From positions 1 through 9,920 of the forward strand of contig JAUMWZ010000038.1 in NCBI GenBank assembly GCA_030529405.1: 9,920 bases of DNA. The letters run 5' to 3'. Shown piece after piece: positions 1-5,738 of the stretch. A model generated the notes under the pieces. The model made no database searches. It was not told where the DNA came from and worked only from the letters and a program-made list of their open reading frames with translations. The stretch is from Bacteroides sp. (GTDB taxonomy: Bacteria; Bacteroidota; Bacteroidia; Bacteroidales; Bacteroidaceae). Each line of letters begins with the position of its first letter. Within the stretch, counting starts at the first letter, position 1. The position numbers were made by a program, and so were the translations under genes.

Positions 1-45
1 AAGAATATGCAAGAATGAGTATCTAAATCTCTCGCCCTTGTGGTA

Positions 46-148
46 GTTTGCCAAACGGTTTGTTGGCTAAGGCAAGTCGTAATGTCTCACATTTGTTTGA
101 ACGAAGTGAGTTTGTGAAACATAGACTTGCCGGCAACAAACGGCAAAC
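46..148. repeat. Long imperfect inverted repeat
   Basis: Three consecutive helices pair the two arms: GTTTGCC (46-52) with GGCAAAC (142-148), GTTTGTTG (58-65) with CAACAAAC (134-141), and GGCAAGTC (71-78) with GACTTGCC (124-131). They are separated by a 5-nt bulge (53-57) and a small internal loop. The 45-nt centre can pair further through ATGT (82-85)/ACAT (119-122) and CTCAC (86-90)/GTGAG (106-110). No T-run follows on either strand, so it is not a plain intrinsic terminator. It could be a dispersed palindromic repeat, a miniature element remnant or a structured RNA. The pairing is seen directly; the role is unknown. Confidence 0.6.
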
Positions 149-174
149 GGACACACAGGCGAAACCTTTTCTTG

Positions 175-204
175 GTTCTTCTTTTCAGTTTTGAAAGGAA
201 GAAC
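175..204. repeat. 13-bp hairpin with GTTT loop
   Basis: Positions 175-187 pair with 192-204 without a gap, with one G·U (T182/G197) and a 4-nt loop at 188-191. No T-tract follows on either strand, which argues against a terminator. It lies at the start of the purine-rich stretch and its right arm overlaps the first copy of the direct repeat (199-228). Function unknown. Confidence 0.5.
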
Positions 205-315
205 ATCACTGACAAAAGGAGAAGAAAAGAAGAAAATAAAATAAGAATAAGCAAGATAAAAGGAGAGAAGAGAATTTCTGAAAATAAGAACATTACTGAC
301 AAAAAGAGAAGATAA
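199..315 (+). repeat. Pair of 30-bp direct repeats in a purine-rich tract
   Basis: Copies at 199-228 and 286-315 match at 27 of 30 positions; the differences are at 207/294, 218/305 and 226/313. The period is 87 bp. Read as protein in one frame, both copies give the peptide KNITDK. The A+G-rich composition makes any such frame look basic, so the repeat is better described at the DNA level. With only two copies and little similarity in the spacer, this looks like an old duplication. Confidence 0.6.
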
Positions 316-355
316 TAAGAAATGAAAGAACTATAAGAAAAAGTGTTTCCTTATT

Positions 356-385
356 TATATATAGCTGAAAAATCAGCTGTATATA
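356..385. other. AT-rich hairpin, dxs upstream region
   Basis: Positions 356-368 pair with 373-385 around an AAAA loop. The core is AGCTGA/TCAGCT (363-368/373-378), extended by a T·G pair and an all-AT stem. No T-run follows. With the next hairpin it makes a tandem pair about 140-190 bp before dxs. It might end an upstream transcript or form part of a longer dxs leader, but the sequence does not decide this. Confidence 0.4.
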
Positions 386-393
386 ACTTCTTT

Positions 394-435
394 GCAAACT
401 ATATATAACTGACTTCTAAATTATATACTGTTTGC
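394..435. other. Second hairpin, dxs upstream region
   Basis: GCAAAC (394-399) pairs with GTTTGC (430-435). After a 2-nt bulge, TATATA (400-405) pairs with TATATA (422-427). The loop is about 16 nt. It begins 9 nt after the preceding hairpin. No terminator T-tract is present. Confidence 0.35.
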
Positions 436-515
436 AACTAGGGGTTTAATGGCTTTTAGGGAGTTTATATGCAGAGAGAAACCACGAAGAAATAATTAAA
501 TATGCAAAATATGTG

Positions 516-544
516 TTGTCTGTGTCGTTGTTTTACTACTTTTG
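516..544 (+). promoter_or_regulatory. Possible dxs operon promoter
   Basis: TACTTTTG (537-544) fits the Bacteroidetes -7 consensus TAnnTTTG. A TTG at 516-518, 18 bp upstream, could serve as the -33 element. Transcription would then begin near 550, giving a very short leader to the ATG at 569. The -33 match is partial and the region is AT-rich, so confidence is moderate. Confidence 0.4.
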
Positions 545-568
545 TAACTAATATATGGTTACTATGCT

Positions 569-2467
569 ATGTCTAATAATACTGAATATAAATATCTGAA
601 CAATATAGTAAGCCCCGAATCTCTACGTAAACTAAGCATAGACGAGTTGCCTGCCGTGTGTGATGAGTTGAGAAACGAAATAATCAAACAGGTTTCAACA
701 ACTCCGGGACACTTTGGCTCAAGTCTGGGAGCAGTAGAGCTTACGGTTGCTTTGCATTACGTTTTCAACACACCTTATGACCGTATTGTGTGGGACGTAG
801 GTCATCAAGCATACGGACACAAGATGATTACGGGAAGAAGAGAGAAGTTTTGCACAAACAGAAAATATAAGGGAATAAAGCCATTCCCATCGCCCGATGA
901 AAGTGAGTATGATACTTTTACTTGCGGACATGCATCAAACTCAATCTCAGTGGCACTGGGAATGAGTGTGGCGGCAGAAAAGAAAGGCGAGAGAAACAGA
1001 AAGATTGTTGCCGTAATAGGTGATGGCTCAATGAGTGGCGGACTTGCTTTTGAAGGACTAAACAACGCTTCTAACACGCCAAACAACTTGCTGATAGTGC
1101 TGAACGATAACGATATGTCTATCGACAGAAGTGTGGGAGGAATGAAACAATATTTGTTTAATCTGACAACATCGAGCACTTACAACAAACTGCGTAAAGA
1201 GACATCAAGCATATTGAGAAAATTTGGAATACTTGATGACAAGAGAAGAAAAGCACTTATACGTTTGGGCAACAGCTTGAAGTCGATAGCTGCCGAGCAA
1301 CAAAATGTGTTTGAGGGAATGAATATAAGATACTTCGGACCCATAGACGGGCACGATGTGAAGAATCTGACCAAGGTTTTGTCTGAAATAAAAAACTATA
1401 AGGGACCAAAGATACTACACCTGCACACTGTGAAAGGAAAGGGGTTTGCGCCAGCAGAAGAGCAAGCAACAATATGGCATGCTCCGGGAAAATTTAATCC
1501 AGATACGGGCGAACGCATAGTTATGGATACTTCTGGAATGCCACCACTATATCAAGAAGTGTTTGGAAATACAGTGGTAGAGTTGGCTAGGAAGAACGAT
1601 AGGATAATTGGTGTAACGCCAGCAATGCCGTCGGGCTGTTCTTTGAACATTATGATGAAAGAAATGCCTGACAGAGCATTCGATGTTGGTATAGCAGAGG
1701 GGCATGCTGTGACTTTCTCTGGAGGTATGTCTAAAGAAGGAATGTTGCCGTTTTGCAACGTATATTCGTCTTTCTTGCAACGTGCCTATGATAATGTTAT
1801 ACACGATGTAGCTATACAGAACCTGAACGTAGTATTTTGTTTAGACCGTGCAGGACTAGTGGGAGAAGACGGAGCAACACATCATGGAGCTTACGATATT
1901 GCATGTCTTAGAGCTGTGCCAAATATGACCGTGTCGGCACCAATGAACGAACACGAACTAAGAAATTTAATGTATACAGCCCAACTACCAAATAAAGGAG
2001 CATTCGTTATAAGATATCCGCGAGGAAGAGGAAATATAGTGAACTGGAAAAATGAGTTTGAGGAGATACAAATAGGTAAAGGACGAAAACTCAAAAGTGG
2101 TTCAGATGTTGCTGTCATAAGTTACGGAACAATAGGAAATATAGCTGTTGAGGCTATAAAGCAAGTAGAGGCTGAAACAAATCTGTCTGTGGCACACTAT
2201 GATTTGAGGTTTGTAAAGCCGTTAGATGAAGAAATGCTACACGAGGTTTGTTCTTCGTTTAATAAAGTTTTGACAATAGAAGACGGCTGTATTAAAGGAG
2301 GTATGGGCAGTGCTATACTCGAATTTATGGCAGACAATGAATACCACGTGAAGGTAAAAAGAATAGGTATCCCCGATGAGTTTATTGAACACGGAACAAT
2401 ACCAGAATTATACACGGAGTGTGGAATGGATAAAGAGGCGATAGTAAAAGCTATTAAGGAAATATAA
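569..2467 (+). CDS. dxs: 1-deoxy-D-xylulose-5-phosphate synthase (DXS)
   Basis: Cytosolic thiamine-diphosphate enzyme that condenses pyruvate and glyceraldehyde 3-phosphate, the first step of the MEP isoprenoid pathway; its product also feeds thiamine and pyridoxal synthesis. The 632 residues match the family's usual size (about 620). Visible landmarks are GHFGSS with His48, GHASNS near 120-125, the ThDP/Mg motif GDGSMSGG (151-158) with Asn165, the transketolase pyrimidine-domain Glu377 in GIAEGHAVTF, LDRAGLVGEDGATHHG (425-440) and IRYPRG (481-486). This gives the order ThDP-binding domain, pyrimidine-binding domain, C-terminal transketolase domain. Proteobacterial enzymes have AEQHAV where this one has AEGHAV; from memory that is normal in Bacteroidetes. 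The ATG at 569 is the only sensible start, as a nearby ATG at 564 is out of frame. First gene of a likely operon, 11 nt before trkA. Confidence 0.97.
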   Translation: MSNNTEYKYLNNIVSPESLRKLSIDELPAVCDELRNEIIKQVSTTPGHFGSSLGAVELTVALHYVFNTPYDRIVWDVGHQAYGHKMITGRREKFCTNRKYKGIKPFPSPDESEYDTFTCGHASNSISVALGMSVAAEKKGERNRKIVAVIGDGSMSGGLAFEGLNNASNTPNNLLIVLNDNDMSIDRSVGGMKQYLFNLTTSSTYNKLRKETSSILRKFGILDDKRRKALIRLGNSLKSIAAEQQNVFEGMNIRYFGPIDGHDVKNLTKVLSEIKNYKGPKILHLHTVKGKGFAPAEEQATIWHAPGKFNPDTGERIVMDTSGMPPLYQEVFGNTVVELARKNDRIIGVTPAMPSGCSLNIMMKEMPDRAFDVGIAEGHAVTFSGGMSKEGMLPFCNVYSSFLQRAYDNVIHDVAIQNLNVVFCLDRAGLVGEDGATHHGAYDIACLRAVPNMTVSAPMNEHELRNLMYTAQLPNKGAFVIRYPRGRGNIVNWKNEFEEIQIGKGRKLKSGSDVAVISYGTIGNIAVEAIKQVEAETNLSVAHYDLRFVKPLDEEMLHEVCSSFNKVLTIEDGCIKGGMGSAILEFMADNEYHVKVKRIGIPDEFIEHGTIPELYTECGMDKEAIVKAIKEI

Positions 2468-2478
2468 TATACATAGTT

Positions 2479-3819
2479 ATGAAAATAATTATAGCAGGAG
2501 CAGGAAATGTAGGTACTCACTTAGCACGACTTTTGTCTGAAGAAAAAGAGGACATAATACTTATTGACGATAATGAAGATAATCTTACCGAGATAAGTGA
2601 AAACTGCGATTTGCTTACGGTTACAGCTTCTACGACATCTATTTCAGCAATGAAAGAAGTTGGAGTGAAAGAGGCTTCCTTGTTTATTGCCGTTACGCCA
2701 GATGAAAGCCGTAATATCACAGCTTGTATGATAGCTCGAAATTTGGGAGCGAAAAAGACAGTTGCCAGAATAGATAATTATGAATATCTGAAACCTAAGA
2801 ACAAAGAGTTTTTCAAACAATTAGGGGTTGATTCTTTAATCTATCCTGAGATGCTGGCAGCCAAAGAGATTGTGTCTTCTGTAAAAATGAGTTGGGTGCG
2901 TCAGTGGTGGGAATTTTGCGGAGGAGCACTGCTGCTTATCGGAGCAAAGATGCGTGAAACAGCAGAGATATTAAACATACCTTTGAAGGAAATTGGGGGA
3001 GACAACTCTCCATATCATATAGTAGCTATAAAAAGAGGTAATGAGACTATAATACCAAGAGGTGAAGATGTTGTCAAACTGAACGATATAGTGTACTTCA
3101 CTACAACACGCAAATATATTCCATACATACGTAAGATTGCAGGAAAGGAAGACTATCCTGACGTGAAAAATATGATGATTATGGGAGGTAGCCGTATAGC
3201 TGTGAAAACAGCAGAATACGTTCCTGAATACATGAAACTCAAGATTATTGAAAGAGATATAAATAGATGTACGAGGCTGACAGAGTTGCTTGACGATAAA
3301 ACTATGATTATAAATGGCGACGGTAGAGATATGAATCTTCTGCTAGATGAAGGAATTAAAAACACGGAAGCCTTTGTTGCTCTTACAGGTAATTCAGAAA
3401 CAAATATTCTTGCGTGCTTAGCTGCCAAGAGAATGGGAGTGAAAAAAACTGTTGCTGAAGTAGAAAATATCGACTACATAAATATGGCTGAGAGCTTAGA
3501 CATTGGAACTGTGATAAACAAAAAGAAGATTGCAGCTAGCCACATTTATCAGATGATGTTAGACGCAGATGTGTCTAACGTGAAGTGCTTGACTTTTGCC
3601 AACGCAGATGTGGCAGAGTTTACTGTACCAGAAGGTGCTAAGATAACTAAGCACTTAATAAAAGACTTGGGGTTGCCTAAGGGTACAACTATTGGAGGGC
3701 TTATACGCGACGGAGAAGGAATGATGGCTAATGGCGAAACTCTAGTACGCCCAGGCGACCATGTTGTTGTATTCAGCCTTAGTATGATGTCAAAGAAACT
3801 CGAAAAATACTTCCATTAG
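2479..3819 (+). CDS. trkA: Trk potassium uptake system, NAD-binding regulatory protein TrkA
   Basis: Cytosolic peripheral protein that gates the TrkH K+ channel in response to nucleotides. The 446 residues hold two RCK modules in tandem: RCK_N (about 1-125), RCK_C (about 141-222), RCK_N (about 230-350) and RCK_C (about 365-445). This is the double-module arrangement of TrkA, as opposed to the single-module KtrA. The first Rossmann motif is intact, GAGNVG at 7-12, with acidic Asp30/Asp31 ending strand 2. The second reads GGSRIA at 236-241, so two of the three glycines of GxGxxG are replaced, although the acidic Glu258 remains. This suggests weaker or altered nucleotide binding in the second module, which is inference. 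It starts 11 nt after dxs and ends 10 nt before trkH, so co-transcription is very likely. Confidence 0.96.
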   Translation: MKIIIAGAGNVGTHLARLLSEEKEDIILIDDNEDNLTEISENCDLLTVTASTTSISAMKEVGVKEASLFIAVTPDESRNITACMIARNLGAKKTVARIDNYEYLKPKNKEFFKQLGVDSLIYPEMLAAKEIVSSVKMSWVRQWWEFCGGALLLIGAKMRETAEILNIPLKEIGGDNSPYHIVAIKRGNETIIPRGEDVVKLNDIVYFTTTRKYIPYIRKIAGKEDYPDVKNMMIMGGSRIAVKTAEYVPEYMKLKIIERDINRCTRLTELLDDKTMIINGDGRDMNLLLDEGIKNTEAFVALTGNSETNILACLAAKRMGVKKTVAEVENIDYINMAESLDIGTVINKKKIAASHIYQMMLDADVSNVKCLTFANADVAEFTVPEGAKITKHLIKDLGLPKGTTIGGLIRDGEGMMANGETLVRPGDHVVVFSLSMMSKKLEKYFH

Positions 3820-3829
3820 ATTTTATCCT

Positions 3830-5281
3830 ATGATAAATACCAAAATGATAATGCGGATATTAGGCTTTCTTCTACAAATAGAAAGTCTTATGTTCTTAAT
3901 ATGTTTAGGAGTGTCTTTAGCCTATGGTGGAGAAGATTATCTCGGGTTTGCAATAGCAACAGCCATTTCTGCAGTTGCAGGTGTAACCTTCCTTTTTCTA
4001 GGTAAAGGAGCAGACAGGAAACTAAATAGAAGAGATGGATATGTCATTGTAAGTTTCTCTTGGCTTATCTTTTCAATCTTCGGAGCAATACCATATTTAG
4101 TTGGTGGATATATTCCTAACATCACAGATGCTTTCTTTGAAACGATGTCGGGTTTTACTAGTACGGGTTCCACAATACTGAATAACATAGAAGAAATGCC
4201 TCATGGAATTTTGTTCTGGAGAGCCTTTACACAATGGATTGGAGGATTAGGAATTGTGTTCTTCACAATAGCCGTATTGCCTATATTTGGTATTGGAGGA
4301 ATTCAAGTTTTCGCTGCAGAAGCCAGCGGGCCAACACACGATAAGGTTCACCCTCGTATAGGAGTTACAGCAAAATGGATATGGATAATATATACAAGTA
4401 TGACCGTTGTTTTGGTTGGACTTCTGTACTTCGGAGGTATGGAGATGTTCGACTCCGTTTGTCATGCGCTTACTACAACCAGTACTGGAGGTTTCTCTAC
4501 CAAGCAAGCTAGTATAGAAAGCTATAACTCTGCTTATATCGACTATGTGCTTATTGTCTTTATGTTTCTTTCTGGTATAAACTTCACTCTTTTGCTATTC
4601 TTGTTTAGTGGCAAGATTAAAAAGTTTATAGGCGATATTGAGCTTAAAGCGTACATTATTGGAGTGGTGGTTGTTGCAGGCATCATTGCTCTTGGACTTT
4701 ATTCTGCCAATATCTTTGGTGCAGAAGAATCTTTCAGAAAATCCTTGTTTCAGGTTGTTTCGTTGCAAACATCTACAGGGTTTTCTACCGCCGACTATAT
4801 GCTTTGGCCCTCTGTTTTGTGGGGTTTGCTTGTCATTGTTATGCTAACGGGAGCTTGTGCGGGTAGCACCTCGGGGGGGATAAAGTTTATCCGTGTTGTA
4901 ATCCTGTTTAAGATAGCAAAGAATGAATTTAAGCACATTCTTCACCCTAATGCAGTTTTGCCTGTAAGGGTTAATAAGCACGTGGTTTCGCAAAACATAC
5001 AGTCCACAGTACTTGCCTTTACTTTCTTGTATGCAATTATTATCATGCTAAGCATACTTATACTATTGGCTCTTGGAGTAGACTTTCTAGAGTCGGTGGG
5101 CACTGTTGTTTCATCGGTGGGTAATATGGGACCAGCTTTGGGAACTTGTGGTCCTGAATATTCGTGGTCTTCACTTCCCGATGCAGCTAAGTGGCTTTTG
5201 TCATTCTTGATGTTACTTGGCAGATTGGAACTGTTTACTGTCTTACTATTATTTAATCCGGACTTCTGGAAGAAAAACTAA
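3830..5281 (+). CDS. trkH: Trk potassium uptake protein TrkH (channel subunit)
   Basis: Inner-membrane K+ translocating subunit of the Trk/Ktr/HKT superfamily. The 483 residues equal the length of E. coli TrkH. Hydrophobic segments run throughout, and four pore-loop repeats are visible: FTSTGST (109-115), TTSTGGFST (216-224), QTSTGFST (313-320) and SVGNMGPALG (429-438). Each carries the filter glycine (113, 220, 317 and 431). The conserved stretch CAGSTSGGIK (343-352), at the intramembrane gating loop after the third filter, and Arg355 are also present. It lies 10 nt after trkA, its regulatory partner, so the two probably form one complex. An intrinsic terminator begins 23 nt after the stop, making this the last gene of the dxs-trkA-trkH unit. 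No truncation or frameshift is seen. Confidence 0.96.
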   Translation: MINTKMIMRILGFLLQIESLMFLICLGVSLAYGGEDYLGFAIATAISAVAGVTFLFLGKGADRKLNRRDGYVIVSFSWLIFSIFGAIPYLVGGYIPNITDAFFETMSGFTSTGSTILNNIEEMPHGILFWRAFTQWIGGLGIVFFTIAVLPIFGIGGIQVFAAEASGPTHDKVHPRIGVTAKWIWIIYTSMTVVLVGLLYFGGMEMFDSVCHALTTTSTGGFSTKQASIESYNSAYIDYVLIVFMFLSGINFTLLLFLFSGKIKKFIGDIELKAYIIGVVVVAGIIALGLYSANIFGAEESFRKSLFQVVSLQTSTGFSTADYMLWPSVLWGLLVIVMLTGACAGSTSGGIKFIRVVILFKIAKNEFKHILHPNAVLPVRVNKHVVSQNIQSTVLAFTFLYAIIIMLSILILLALGVDFLESVGTVVSSVGNMGPALGTCGPEYSWSSLPDAAKWLLSFLMLLGRLELFTVLLLFNPDFWKKN

Positions 5282-5304
5282 TAAACTAAACGTATTGAAT
5301 GAAA

Positions 5305-5344
5305 AGCCCGAAATGTATATAAATACAAATCGGGCTATTTTTTT
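5305..5344 (+). terminator. Intrinsic terminator of the dxs-trkA-trkH operon
   Basis: AGCCCGA (5305-5311) pairs with TCGGGCT (5330-5336). After a 2x2 internal loop, TGTAT (5314-5318) pairs with ATACA (5323-5327) around an ATAA loop. The stem is followed by A and seven Ts (5338-5344). It begins 23 nt after the trkH stop codon. Confidence 0.88.
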
Positions 5345-5401
5345 ATATATCTTCCTTTTCTATTATTTACAGTTTGAAAGAATATAATATATAGTTTGAA
5401 T

Positions 5402-5557
5402 ATGCATTATTCATCGTTTGCCTGCAACGTAATAGTATGTTCAGTTATGCTATTGCTCGGTTTTGTTACTAAAAACAGCCTTTGTGCAGGTCGTATATCT
5501 TTACATATTCCACATAATAAATCTAAAGAATTGAGTTTTATCTTTGTTTTTTTGTAG
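5402..5557 (+). CDS. Doubtful small ORF with signal-peptide-like N-terminus
   Basis: A 51-codon open frame. Residues 10-22 (VIVCSVMLLLGFV) form a hydrophobic core, followed by SLCAG (26-30), which could serve as a signal peptidase I site after Ala29. The remaining residues are unremarkable and end in a second hydrophobic run (SFIFVFL). I do not recognise a family. The 3' end overlaps the predicted -33 element of the metK promoter. The composition could arise by chance in AT-rich DNA, and no clear promoter or ribosome site precedes it. It could be a small secreted or membrane peptide, the decayed start of a lost gene, or noise. Confidence 0.2.
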   Translation: MHYSSFACNVIVCSVMLLLGFVTKNSLCAGRISLHIPHNKSKELSFIFVFL

Positions 5558-5573
5558 AAGTGTGATACCTTTG
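5543..5573 (+). promoter_or_regulatory. Predicted metK promoter (Bacteroidetes type)
   Basis: TTTG at 5543-5546, a 19-bp spacer, then TACCTTTG at 5566-5573. This is an exact match to the published Bacteroidetes consensus TTTG / TAnnTTTG with typical spacing. Transcription should begin near 5580, leaving about 160 nt of untranslated leader before metK. Confidence 0.7.
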
Positions 5574-5603
5574 CGCCATACTTATAAGAATGTGGACAGA
5601 TTT

Positions 5604-5678
5604 GAATAGCTTGCAACCACCCAAAAAAATGCTAAAAACTAATCTTTTATAGCCTTTCAAAGCTTGTAAGCAATATTC
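5604..5678 (+). promoter_or_regulatory. Candidate structured leader RNA upstream of metK
   Basis: Within the predicted metK leader, positions 5604-5616 pair with 5664-5678 to form 13 base pairs, with one G·U (5613/5667) and a 2-nt bulge (5672-5673). Inside this stem, GCTAAAA(A) at 5631-5638 pairs with 5645-5653 (one bulged A at 5649) around a 6-nt loop. The single-stranded joints are CCACCCAAAAAAAT (5617-5630) and CTTTCAAAGC (5654-5663). The position before a SAM synthetase gene makes a regulatory RNA plausible. It does not match SAM-I or SAM-II as I know them, and I cannot test the fold energy or conservation. A chance fold in AT-rich sequence is possible. Confidence 0.35.
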
Positions 5679-5738
5679 CCTACAGAACATATTCTTTAAG
5701 TTATCCGTTTTTTATATATATAAATTAAATCATAATAT

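Larger units (their letters stand above)
1..568. other. Structured intergenic region upstream of dxs
   Basis: No convincing gene is visible. Short open frames at the left edge close by positions 26 and 46, so the tail of an upstream gene could end there, but it is too short to identify. The rest holds a long imperfect inverted repeat (46-148), a 13-bp hairpin (175-204), a strongly purine-rich stretch (about 194-340) with a 30-bp direct repeat, two AT-rich hairpins (356-385 and 394-435) and a possible dxs promoter. Small open frames exist on both strands around 87-315. Their low-complexity Lys/Arg or Leu/Phe composition is explained by the purine skew, so I do not call them genes. Confidence 0.7.
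5282..5738 (+). other. Intergenic region between trkH and metK
   Basis: It contains the trkH terminator, an AT-rich stretch (5345-5401), a doubtful 51-codon ORF (5402-5557), a near-consensus promoter (5543-5573) and a metK leader of about 160 nt with a predicted nested stem-loop. No tRNA or known riboswitch was recognised by eye. A weak open frame on the minus strand (5407-5616) crosses the promoter and is not called. Confidence 0.7.

Noticed and set aside
87..315. Overlapping small frames on both strands (62 and 71 codons)
   Set aside because: They cover an inverted repeat and a purine-rich tract. The peptides are low-complexity (Lys/Arg-rich or Leu/Phe-rich), as the base composition predicts.
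805..1179. 124-codon open frame on the minus strand opposite dxs
   Set aside because: It is antisense to the conserved ThDP-binding region of dxs, with no family resemblance and no promoter seen.
5407..5616. 69-codon minus-strand frame between trkH and metK
   Set aside because: It crosses the near-consensus metK promoter and part of the predicted leader stem, and shows no recognisable domain.
5609..5640. Resemblance to the SAM-II riboswitch core (GCTAAAAA near 5631)
   Set aside because: The short A-rich match lacks the SAM-II P1 stem and pseudoknot partners at the required positions, so it was not called as SAM-II.
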